This document shows positions 26,713 to 33,541 of a stretch of 64,000 nt of DNA, piece by piece. Position 1 is the first letter of the stretch, and each line of letters begins with the position of its first letter. The notes beneath the pieces are model-generated. The model had not been told where the DNA came from and did no database searches. It saw only the letters and a program-made list of their open reading frames with translations. The translations under genes were made by a program, and so were the position numbers. This DNA is from Affinundibacterium nitidum (lineage in GTDB: Bacteria; Pseudomonadota; Gammaproteobacteria; Burkholderiales; Burkholderiaceae_D): assembly GCF_014284155.1 (NCBI RefSeq), contig NZ_JACOFZ010000005.1, positions 124,001 through 188,000 of the forward strand, written 5' to 3'.

Positions 26713-28008
26713 TCACGCTTTGATTTTGAAGGAGTTCGCATACGCCGTGGGATTTTTTCCATCCCATACGCTGCCATCGAGAAGTTTGCTCTTGCGCATA
26801 GGGTCTTTAGGGACATTGACCTTGGCTAAGCTGGCACCTTCTTTGTATAAATCGATACGGTTGACGGCCTGCGCAACCGCCATATAGTCTGGATCTGCTT
26901 TTAATAGTCCCCAACGACGATGCTGCGTCATAAACCACATACCATCCGAAAGGTAAGGGAAGTTCACTGCGCCATCATTAAAGAATTTCATGTAGTTAGG
27001 ATCATCCCAAGTCTTGCCTAATCCATTTTGATAGCGACCAAGAATACGTTGGTTGATGACATCGACTGAGGTATTCACATACGATTTTTCAGCGATGGTT
27101 TCAGCCATTTTTTGTTTGTTGCTGAGCGATGCGTCTATCCAACGGCCTGCTTCAAGAATCGCAGCGACGACAGCACGTGCCGTATTGGGATATTTTTGCG
27201 AAAACTCTGCCGTGGTACCCAAGACTTTTTCTGGATGGTCGCGCCAAATGTCTTGGGTGGTCGCTGCCGTAATGCCTATGCCGTCAGCCACCGCACGATG
27301 ATTCCACGGTTCACCAACACAGTAGCCGTCCATATTATCGACACGCATATTGGCGACCATTTGTGGTGGCGGTACTGTAATGACTTTGGCTTCTTTGATC
27401 GGATTGACACCATGTGCCGCTAACCAATAATAGAGCCACATGGCGTGCGTACCGGTTGGAAAGGTTTGCGCAAAGGTGTAGTCGCGTTTTTCTTTTTGCA
27501 TTAGCTTTGCTAAGCCAGGGCCGTCGATAGCCCCCTTATCTGCAAGTTTTTTGGAAAGAGTGATGGCTTGCCCATTGTTATTGAGCGTCATCAAAATATT
27601 CATGTCTTTTTTAGGGCCGCCAATACCGAGTTGCACACCATAGATTAAGCCGTAGAGAACGTGCGCCGCATCGAGTTCGCCATTGACCAGCTTATCGCGC
27701 ACACTTGCCCATGAGGCTTCTTTGGTTGGAATGATTTTGATACCGTATTTTTTGTCGAAACCGAGCACGGAAGCCATCACGACAGAGGCACAATCGGTCA
27801 GTGGAATAAAACCGATTTTGACTTCTTCTTTTTCTGGTTTATCTGAACCTGCGGCCCACACGCCGCCTGTGCTCAGGCTTAACATACTTCCTGCAGCCAG
27901 TGCGCTGGCGCCTTGTAATAATTGACGACGACTGGGGTCGACGGGGCGGTCGGTGATATGTGCATGTTGAACCTCATCGTTTGTGTTGGCAGATACTTGC
28001 TTGTCCAT
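26713..28008 (-). CDS. nrtA: Nitrate ABC transporter, periplasmic substrate-binding protein
   Basis: Captures nitrate in the periplasm for NrtBD. The 431-aa protein has a Tat-type signal (SRRQLLQGASALAAGSML, residues about 26-43, with AAG cleavage region near 53), then NrtA/CmpA-family blocks: KIGFIPLTDCASVVMAS, LDAAHVLYGLIYG, FPTGTHAMWLYYWLAAHG, NMDGYCVGEPWNHRAV. The GEPW and FPTGTH segments match the nitrate/bicarbonate binding clade; nitrate is favoured because nirBD and nasA follow. First gene of a six-gene operon of about 8.7 kb. AGGAG lies 8 nt ahead of the ATG. Its leader RNA contains a regulated terminator. Confidence 0.95.
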   Translation of the reverse strand: MDKQVSANTNDEVQHAHITDRPVDPSRRQLLQGASALAAGSMLSLSTGGVWAAGSDKPEKEEVKIGFIPLTDCASVVMASVLGFDKKYGIKIIPTKEASWASVRDKLVNGELDAAHVLYGLIYGVQLGIGGPKKDMNILMTLNNNGQAITLSKKLADKGAIDGPGLAKLMQKEKRDYTFAQTFPTGTHAMWLYYWLAAHGVNPIKEAKVITVPPPQMVANMRVDNMDGYCVGEPWNHRAVADGIGITAATTQDIWRDHPEKVLGTTAEFSQKYPNTARAVVAAILEAGRWIDASLSNKQKMAETIAEKSYVNTSVDVINQRILGRYQNGLGKTWDDPNYMKFFNDGAVNFPYLSDGMWFMTQHRRWGLLKADPDYMAVAQAVNRIDLYKEGASLAKVNVPKDPMRKSKLLDGSVWDGKNPTAYANSFKIKA

Positions 28009-28072
28009 GGTTTCACTCCTGCTTTAGGTAAACATCAAATGGCAAAATCAAACTATTCCGAATGCGCAAAGC

Positions 28073-28120
28073 AAAAAAGCGTCTTCTCATCACACTGAAA
28101 GCAGTGAATGAGTAAGACGC
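28073..28120 (-). terminator. Leader terminator upstream of nrtA
   Basis: On the minus strand a long hairpin, outer stem GCGTCTT / AAGACGC (28079-28085 with 28114-28120) plus inner stems ATGAG/CTCAT and CACTG/CAGTG, is followed by six T (28073-28078). It lies between the predicted sigma-54 start and nrtA, with no gene ending ahead of it, so it should be an attenuator that must be overcome for the operon to be expressed. Confidence 0.85.
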
Positions 28121-28136
28121 CTTTGTCTGGTGGAAC

Positions 28137-28178
28137 CGAACCGCCATTGGCTCGATATCCGCTGTACCGATTGGGTAC
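28137..28178 (-). promoter_or_regulatory. ANTAR-type RNA hairpins in the nrtA leader
   Basis: Two short hairpins precede the terminator in the minus-strand RNA. Distal one: stem CGAGCC/GGTTCG-like pairs closing a six-base loop AATGGC (28143-28148), with A at loop position 1 and G at position 4, as ANTAR proteins recognise. Proximal one: GTACC-CAATC-GGTAC (28164-28178), a 5-base loop that fits the rule less well. An ANTAR protein is encoded next door. Confidence 0.65.
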
Positions 28179-28191
28179 TTAAAATAAGTTT

Positions 28192-28208
28192 AGCAAGTTG
28201 CGTGCCAA
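28192..28208 (-). promoter_or_regulatory. Sigma-54 (RpoN) promoter of the nitrate operon
   Basis: The minus strand reads TTGGCACG-CAAC-TTGCT, matching the -24/-12 consensus with GG and GC exactly 10 bp apart. Transcription would start near 28181, just ahead of the leader hairpins. It explains nitrogen control of the operon through RpoN. Confidence 0.87.
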
Positions 28209-28267
28209 GTGGTATCTGCTCGAATTCGCCGACAATGTCGAATTAGTCGTGAAAAATAGGTTCAAGA

Positions 28268-28305
28268 TGCACCGAATTGGATGCCAAATTGGTGCGTTGC
28301 ACCAA
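28268..28305 (-). promoter_or_regulatory. Cluster of NtrC-like enhancer sites
   Basis: Overlapping dyads built from the NtrC half-site GCACCA/TGGTGC: TGCACCGAATTGGATGC at 28268-28284, GATGCCAAATTGGTGCG at 28280-28296 and TTGGTGC-GTT-GCACCAA at 28289-28305. They lie about 85-125 bp upstream of the predicted start, the normal place for an enhancer-binding activator of a sigma-54 promoter. Confidence 0.65.
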
Positions 28306-28324
28306 AAACGCACGCGAACTGGTA

Positions 28325-28996
28325 TCAACCGAGTAGGTCGGCAACATCGAGTATGCGTTGGGCCAAGTCGACCAATTTGAGGTTCTTCTCCATCGCTTGT
28401 TTACGTAACTTTTGATAGGCATCGTTCTCGCTCAAATGATGCTTTTCCATTAGGATGCCCTTGGCTCTATCAATGATTTTACGCTCGGCCAATTTGTTTT
28501 TTGTTTCGCTTAACTCGGTACGTAGTTTCTGATCTGCGTTGAAGCGCGCCACCGCCACTTCTAATACTGGCTTCACTCTTTCCACTTGTAAGCCTGCGAC
28601 GACATAGGCGGAGACCCCAGCGCTCATCGCCGCTTCGAGTTGTGATGGTGTGCCTTCTTCAGTAAAGAGGACGATAGGGCGAGGGGCGTCACGGCTGACC
28701 ATGACTAAGTCCTCAAGCACGTCGCGCGCATCGGACTCTGCGTCAATAATGATGAGATCTGGCTGTAGTTGAGTCAGACGTTCTACCAAGTAGATGTCAC
28801 CAGGAATCGAGGCGACCACATTGTATCCCGCTTGTAGCAGACCAATTCTGAGGTCACGTGAACGCGCACGCTGACGCTGCATTACCGGGTCAGCTTCAGC
28901 CTCTGACGGCGATGAGTGGTCTACTGTGCCATCTACAGTCTCTTCTACAGTATTGATCACCACGATTCTTAAACTGGTGGCATGCGGGTCGAGCAA
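28325..28996 (-). CDS. ANTAR-domain response regulator, NasT-like
   Basis: An RNA-binding antiterminator likely to control the neighbouring nitrate operon. Residues about 60-150 resemble a receiver domain (LRIGLLQAGYNVVASIPGD, LQPDLIIIDAESDARDVL with the Asp, PRPIVLFTEEG); the C-terminal ANTAR domain has AERKIIDRAKGILMEKHHLS and AYQKLRKQAMEKNLKLVDLA. About 223 aa from a TTG at 28996, which has AAAGGA 6 nt upstream; an ATG at 29083 gives 252 aa but has no ribosome site. Compared with typical NasT (about 195 aa) there is an extra polar insert after IVVINT, before RDLRIG. No NasS-type nitrate sensor gene is adjacent. It is transcribed toward nrtA; the gap to nrtA holds the leader and promoter. 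Confidence 0.88.
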   Translation of the reverse strand: MLDPHATSLRIVVINTVEETVDGTVDHSSPSEAEADPVMQRQRARSRDLRIGLLQAGYNVVASIPGDIYLVERLTQLQPDLIIIDAESDARDVLEDLVMVSRDAPRPIVLFTEEGTPSQLEAAMSAGVSAYVVAGLQVERVKPVLEVAVARFNADQKLRTELSETKNKLAERKIIDRAKGILMEKHHLSENDAYQKLRKQAMEKNLKLVDLAQRILDVADLLG

Positions 28997-29213
28997 GTTA
29001 TGTCCTTTAAAGAGCGTTAGATTTGGTCTCAGTCGTTTTGTGTCACTGAGTCTAAGTGAATGCAAGTATCGCGCCAAGATCATGAGTTGGTTCTGATAAT
29101 AGAGTTTTTGGCATGTAAATCAATGAAAGCGAAAGTTCACATGCAGCACATCATGACTTCACAAGTCAGTTCTAAAGTCATCGCTCGATTAACTTTAGAG
29201 GCGCAAAGCCAAA

Positions 29214-29486
29214 ATGAATACTCCTGTTCTCAACATTCAGCTGCATATCGATTTACGCTCAGGCACATTGGAGCTAAAGACTGCTTTCTCACAAGACCAA
29301 GCAGAAAAACGCCATCTTCACCTCCTTGCTTTATTGAGAGAGTTGCGTCGCCTCCAGCCGCAGGCGGTTGCGATACATGCAATTGGTTTACACGAAGCAA
29401 AAGCAATCGCACAGCTGCTTCTTAATATGGTGAAATTGACGCTACCGCGTTGCAAACTTAAGATTGTTGAAACCGATTTAGCATGA
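29214..29486 (+). CDS. Small protein of unknown function
   Basis: A 90-aa frame, MNTPVLNIQLHIDLRSGTLE onward, with GAGG about 12 nt before the ATG. It is amphipathic, with an Arg/Leu/Gln-rich middle and a C-terminal stretch ATAQLLLNM-like helix, and has no signal peptide or known motif. It lies between the divergent ANTAR regulator gene and the RAYT gene. An overlapping longer frame (29060-29425) looks like a shadow. I do not recognise it; it may be a real small gene. Confidence 0.45.
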   Translation: MNTPVLNIQLHIDLRSGTLELKTAFSQDQAEKRHLHLLALLRELRRLQPQAVAIHAIGLHEAKAIAQLLLNMVKLTLPRCKLKIVETDLA

Positions 29487-29576
29487 TCTGGCGAGAGATG
29501 CGCCAAGCTCGCGTAGGCGTTTATCGTGATTTCCACTACAATGTCCCTAATTATTTTAGGCATTGGTAGAACACAA

Positions 29577-30275
29577 ATGGCAAGACTTCCGCGTCTGGTT
29601 ATTCCCCATCAAGCGCACCATATTACGCAGTCTGGTATCGACGGCAAAACCTTGTTCGTCGATAGCGCCGACTTCACGGCTTTTCTCGATTGGTTAAAGT
29701 CGGGCGCGAAGCAATTTGGTGTGGCTTTGCATGCGTATAGTATTTTGCCTGATCGCTTCCATCTACTTGCAACACCGAATGATGAGCTCGCACTTGGCAA
29801 GATGATGCAATGGCTGGGGCGCTATTATGTTCCGTATTTCAATGCGAAGTACAAGCGCAGTGGCTTATTGTGGCAAGGACGTTTCAAAGCAACAGTGATT
29901 GAAGCATCAACTTACTTCTTGCCTTGTTGTGTGTTGATTGAAGAGATGGCAGTTCGGCTGCACTTGGCGCAAGAGCCTGTAAATTATCCTTGGTCGAGCT
30001 GCCAGCACCATTTGGGTTTGCGAGCGGATCCTTTGGTTGCTGATCATGCGATGTATTGGGGCTTGGGAAATACGCCTTTCCAACGCGAAGCGGCTTATCG
30101 TGAGCTGCTCGAACGTGGTTTGTCTTCTGCTAACTTCAGCGCTATTACGAATGCCACCAGCAAAGCCTGGGTTCTCGGTTCTGACATGTACAAGGCTGAG
30201 ATGGCGAAACTCACCGAGCGCAGAGTAGAACCTGTGCCGAGGGGGCGTCCGCGCAAACATAAACCTAGCGATTGA
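29577..30275 (+). CDS. REP-associated tyrosine transposase (RAYT) homologue with altered active site
   Basis: A 232-aa member of the Y1 transposase/RAYT family: opening MARLPRLVIPHQAHHITQSG, the middle LPDRFHLLATPNDELALGKM and the KRSGLLWQGRFKATVIE block around residue 100. In active relatives the HUH metal site reads H-hydrophobic-H (as in NHVHLL); here it is RFH, so one His is lost. The later block normally CxRYIELNPVRA is CCVLIEEMAVRLHL, so the usual Tyr-Ile-Glu-x-Asn-Pro pattern is also gone. Catalysis therefore looks doubtful and a domesticated or decaying gene is likely. The ATG at 29577 fits the family start; upstream frame to 29526 is ignored. No REP/BIME array was noticed nearby. Confidence 0.85.
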   Translation: MARLPRLVIPHQAHHITQSGIDGKTLFVDSADFTAFLDWLKSGAKQFGVALHAYSILPDRFHLLATPNDELALGKMMQWLGRYYVPYFNAKYKRSGLLWQGRFKATVIEASTYFLPCCVLIEEMAVRLHLAQEPVNYPWSSCQHHLGLRADPLVADHAMYWGLGNTPFQREAAYRELLERGLSSANFSAITNATSKAWVLGSDMYKAEMAKLTERRVEPVPRGRPRKHKPSD

Positions 30276-30295
30276 ACCTATTAGGAGCAAATACC

Positions 30296-31993
30296 ATGCG
30301 TTATTTCATTCTCAGCGTCATGCTAGTAACGAGTGCCATGGTGACCGACGCCTTTGCGCAAAAGCCCGCAGCAGATCTGATCATACACAATGCAAAGGTG
30401 TGGACGGTCGATGCAAATAAGCCCCAGGCGCAAGCTGTAGCCGTCTTGCACAATCGGATAGTTGCCGTCGGCTCAGAGAACAAGGTCATGGCTTGGCGCG
30501 GCAAGCATACTTCGGTAATCGATGCCAAAGGAAGACGTTTGCTGCCTGGCTTCAACGATGCGCATGTCCATTTCGCCGATGGTGGTAACTCGCTTTCAGA
30601 AGTCGATTTAAAAGATGCCTCTTCACCGCAGGAATTTGCAAAGCGAATCGCCTCACATGCGGCCAAGATGCCCGAGGGCGAGTGGATTTTGGGCGGAAAT
30701 TGGGACGACCAAGCGTTCACACAACCACAACTGCCCACGCGGCAAATGATTGATGCACTTACCGCTAATCGTCCTGTATTTGTCACCCGCTATGATGGGC
30801 ATATGGCGGTGGCAAATTCTGTGGTTTTGAAACTTGCAGGTATCGATCGCAATACGCCTGATATACCCGGTGGCGAGATCGTGCGCGACAAAGATGGTAA
30901 TCCCACCGGTTTATTGCGCGATGCTGCAATGGATTATGTGTTTAAAGTGATCCCTGAACCGAGCAAAGAGAAACGCTTGCACACGATCAAAGCCGGTTTG
31001 CAGTACGCACTGACCCAAGGTGTGACGAGTCTGCAAGATATGAACCCACTCTTAAGTGATATCGCAATTTATGCAGCGCTTGCAGAGCGCGGCGAGCTTA
31101 GTTCGCGTATGTATGTGGCTCCGATGTTGGAGTATGTTGATGAGGTGGCGAAGCTCGGTATTCGACGTGGCTTTGGTAGCGACTTTTTGCGCATGGGTGC
31201 CTTTAAAACTTATGCAGATGGATCACTGGGCTCAAGTACTGCTTATTTCGAACAAGCCTATACCGATACCCCTGAGACGCGCGGTATGTTGTCAGCCGAA
31301 ATGCTCAATCAGCAGCAAATGCGTGAACGCTTAATGAAAGCAGATGCAGCGGGTAACCAACTTTGTATTCATGCGATTGGCGATGCTGGTATTTCGGCGA
31401 CACTCGATCTCATTGAAGAGATGCAGCGATTGCACGGACCGCGTGATCGCCGTTTGCGTATCGAACACGCGCAACACTTGGCCGCCAAAGATTTCGCACG
31501 CTTTGCAGCACTCAATGTGATTGCTTCGGTGCAGCCTTATCATGCGATTGATGATGGCCGATTTGTTGATCAACGCATAGGCAGTGATCGCGCGAGTCGT
31601 ACTTATGCTTTTCGCAGCCTTCTACAGCACGGCGTGAAGTTGGCGATTGGTACCGATTGGACGGTCGCACCTTTAGATCCGCTCGCAACGATACATGCCG
31701 CAGTGAGCCGCGCCACGCTCGACGGCAAGCATCCGCAAGGTTGGTACCCAGAACAAAAGCTGAGCGTCGCGGAAGTGGTGTACGGCTATACCATGGGCTC
31801 TGCTTATGCCGAGTTTCAGGAGCAGAATAAGGGGAGTATCAGCGTTGGAAAATGGGCAGATATGGTGTTGCTATCCGAAGACATTTTTCAGATCAAAGCA
31901 GAACGTATCAAGGATGTGAGGGTTGACATGACGATAGTCGGAGGAAAGCTGGTATTTGATCGGTTTAAACCAAACACCGCGCGTCAAAAGTAA
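30296..31993 (+). CDS. Secreted amidohydrolase, YtcJ-like
   Basis: A 565-aa metal-dependent hydrolase with a signal peptide (ILSVMLVTSAMVTDAFAQ). The amidohydrolase fold shows the first metal site HVH (PGFNDAHVHFADGG, about residue 95), a further His pair in LCIHAIGDAG and RIEHAQHL, and the final Asp in IGTDWTVAPLDP. The C-terminal composite domain closes with GSISVGKWADMVLLSEDIF. YtcJ-like proteins are annotated as formamidase/imidazolonepropionase-like, but substrates are mostly unknown. AGGAG precedes the ATG at 30296, 20 bp after the RAYT stop. A terminator follows. Confidence 0.9.
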   Translation: MRYFILSVMLVTSAMVTDAFAQKPAADLIIHNAKVWTVDANKPQAQAVAVLHNRIVAVGSENKVMAWRGKHTSVIDAKGRRLLPGFNDAHVHFADGGNSLSEVDLKDASSPQEFAKRIASHAAKMPEGEWILGGNWDDQAFTQPQLPTRQMIDALTANRPVFVTRYDGHMAVANSVVLKLAGIDRNTPDIPGGEIVRDKDGNPTGLLRDAAMDYVFKVIPEPSKEKRLHTIKAGLQYALTQGVTSLQDMNPLLSDIAIYAALAERGELSSRMYVAPMLEYVDEVAKLGIRRGFGSDFLRMGAFKTYADGSLGSSTAYFEQAYTDTPETRGMLSAEMLNQQQMRERLMKADAAGNQLCIHAIGDAGISATLDLIEEMQRLHGPRDRRLRIEHAQHLAAKDFARFAALNVIASVQPYHAIDDGRFVDQRIGSDRASRTYAFRSLLQHGVKLAIGTDWTVAPLDPLATIHAAVSRATLDGKHPQGWYPEQKLSVAEVVYGYTMGSAYAEFQEQNKGSISVGKWADMVLLSEDIFQIKAERIKDVRVDMTIVGGKLVFDRFKPNTARQK

Positions 31994-32000
31994 TTGAACT

Positions 32001-32038
32001 TTGGCAGGCATGAAAGAGAGAACATGCCGCCAATTTTT
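32001..32038 (+). terminator. Terminator between the amidohydrolase and slyD-like gene
   Basis: Stem TTGGC-A-GGCATG / CATGCCGCCAA (one bulged A) with a 10-base loop and a T5 tail to 32038. It serves the plus-strand gene; the opposite side has no T-run suited to the minus-strand gene. Confidence 0.82.
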
Positions 32039-32046
32039 ATCAACGA

Positions 32047-32523
32047 TTAATGATGATGGCCATGCTCGCCATGAACGTGGCGATGTGCGACTTCTTCATG
32101 TGTTGCAGGACGTACTTCTAAGACACTCAAACCCACTTTCAAGGTTTTACCTGCGAGTGGATGATTACCATCTAACATCACTTGGTCGCCCTTGATCTTC
32201 AGTACGGTGTAGACAGTTTCTTCACCTTGATCGTTCACGCCTTGCATCGCACCGCCAACTTTTACACCTGGTGGGAAATCTTTTTTGGAAATCGTACGCA
32301 GCAAGCTCTCGTCACGTACACCGAATGCGTCTTCGGGTGGCAAAGTTAAACTTGCTTTGAAGCCCGCTGCTTGGCCTTGCAAGGCTTCTTCAATTTTCGG
32401 TAGCAAGTTGTCGTAGCCGCCATGTAAATAGGCCACAGGCGTTTTGCCATCTTCCAACACTTTGCCAGTGCTTTCACTCACAGTCAGGCGCAAGGTAACG
32501 ACGGTATCTTTATCAATAATCAT
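32047..32523 (-). CDS. FKBP-type peptidyl-prolyl isomerase, SlyD-like
   Basis: A 158-aa cytoplasmic prolyl isomerase/chaperone. The FKBP core (TVVTLRLTVSESTGKVLED, YLHGGYDNLLPKIEEALQGQ) is split by the insert-in-flap domain (residues about 70-120) that marks SlyD. The C-terminus is His-rich (HVHGEHGHHH), as in metal-binding SlyD, though shorter than the 40-residue tail of the E. coli protein; nickel delivery is possible. The ATG at 32523 is used; the frame is open to 32544. It is convergent with the amidohydrolase gene. Confidence 0.92.
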   Translation of the reverse strand: MIIDKDTVVTLRLTVSESTGKVLEDGKTPVAYLHGGYDNLLPKIEEALQGQAAGFKASLTLPPEDAFGVRDESLLRTISKKDFPPGVKVGGAMQGVNDQGEETVYTVLKIKGDQVMLDGNHPLAGKTLKVGLSVLEVRPATHEEVAHRHVHGEHGHHH

Positions 32524-32634
32524 GATGCAATTCTCTATGGACAATTAAAAACTGTAGCATGATAGCGGAAATTAGCGGAAATGCGCATTTTGCCCTAGCA
32601 CAGCGGGTTTTGTAGAGGGTGCCGTGGGTAGTGA

Positions 32635-33117
32635 TTATTTGAGTTTGCTGGCTTTGAGCTCGCCGGGATGCATACTAAAGTCAAAGCTAAAACGTGATTT
32701 GAGGTGTGCATCTGCAGAGAGTTGGTCTTGCCTGATGCTCGTGATCAGAATAATCAGGTGATCCTTCACGTGATCTTTGCCAAAGCGAATCGGTCGATCT
32801 AGTTTTGCCCACACCATGATTTGCTTAGCTTGCCGTTCTATTTTTTCGCTGATGAAATTGCTGTCACCGAAACTACCGCTGATGATTGACTTCTCTCTGA
32901 TAGTGAGTCTGATAGGAATACGCCCGGGTATTTGTTGATACTGCGTTTCGTATGGGCGCCATTCGCCCAGCCATTGCCCTTGCAGCTCGGCGCGCTCTAG
33001 ATCCTGTGCCATCGTCGAACCACAATACAAAGCACTTATAAAGAGAAGCAGCACGGATGCAGAACATAGCACTAATAAGCGCATGAAGGTCTTACGTGAT
33101 CGTTTTGATTTAGGCAT
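32635..33117 (-). CDS. Exported protein of unknown function
   Basis: A 160-aa protein with a basic N-terminus (MPKSKRSRKTF), a hydrophobic signal segment (LLVLCSASVLLLFISALYCG) and AMAQ-like cleavage region, then a small beta-rich domain with WLGEWRPYETQYQQIPG and RIPIRLTIREKSIISGSFG. This looks like a periplasmic lipocalin-like or DUF domain, but no family is recognised. Stop to slyD start spacing is 111 bp, same strand. Confidence 0.7.
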   Translation of the reverse strand: MPKSKRSRKTFMRLLVLCSASVLLLFISALYCGSTMAQDLERAELQGQWLGEWRPYETQYQQIPGRIPIRLTIREKSIISGSFGDSNFISEKIERQAKQIMVWAKLDRPIRFGKDHVKDHLIILITSIRQDQLSADAHLKSRFSFDFSMHPGELKASKLK

Positions 33118-33541
33118 GGACTCATCTCACAGAAATTCGTTGCCAAATAAGCGTTATCACTGCTTGTATCAAACTATCCTGCGCAATTGAGATGTGCTTA
33201 ACTAGGATAGAAGTTGGGAATTGTAAGAATGATGTCTCCTACGAAGTTTGATTAACTTCAAAGCTTTGGATAAAAGCCCGGGTTTTGTTGGCCGGAAATC
33301 ACATCAATGAATAGCAAATTCTCGATCAGGCATATTAAAAAAACATGCCTTTCCATTTTTAAGCGGCACCGAGGCCTGTTGTAAAAAATCCGTTTAACAC
33401 TTGTTTATTGTGCCACTCCATACGATGGCCGGAGAAAAGTGTTGACATGCGGTAACTCCATTGGCAAAGTTGATTGATATGGGGTGCACTCGCCTAGAGT
33501 AGAAAGCGACTGGTGCAGCTCTTCACAAAGTGGGTGGGTGA
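33118..33541. promoter_or_regulatory. 424-bp divergent region ahead of the sensor kinase
   Basis: Holds no coding frame. A weak -35-like TTGACA occurs at 33442-33447, but no good -10 follows at the right distance. A short hairpin AGGCAT/ATGCCT (33328-33350) with an 11-base loop and a T-rich tail is present and could be a terminator or a leader structure. The rest is unassigned. Confidence 0.3.

Noticed and set aside
29060-29425. 121-aa plus-strand frame overlapping 29214-29486
   Set aside because: It overlaps the start of the ANTAR regulator gene, and its composition looks less protein-like than the 90-aa frame.
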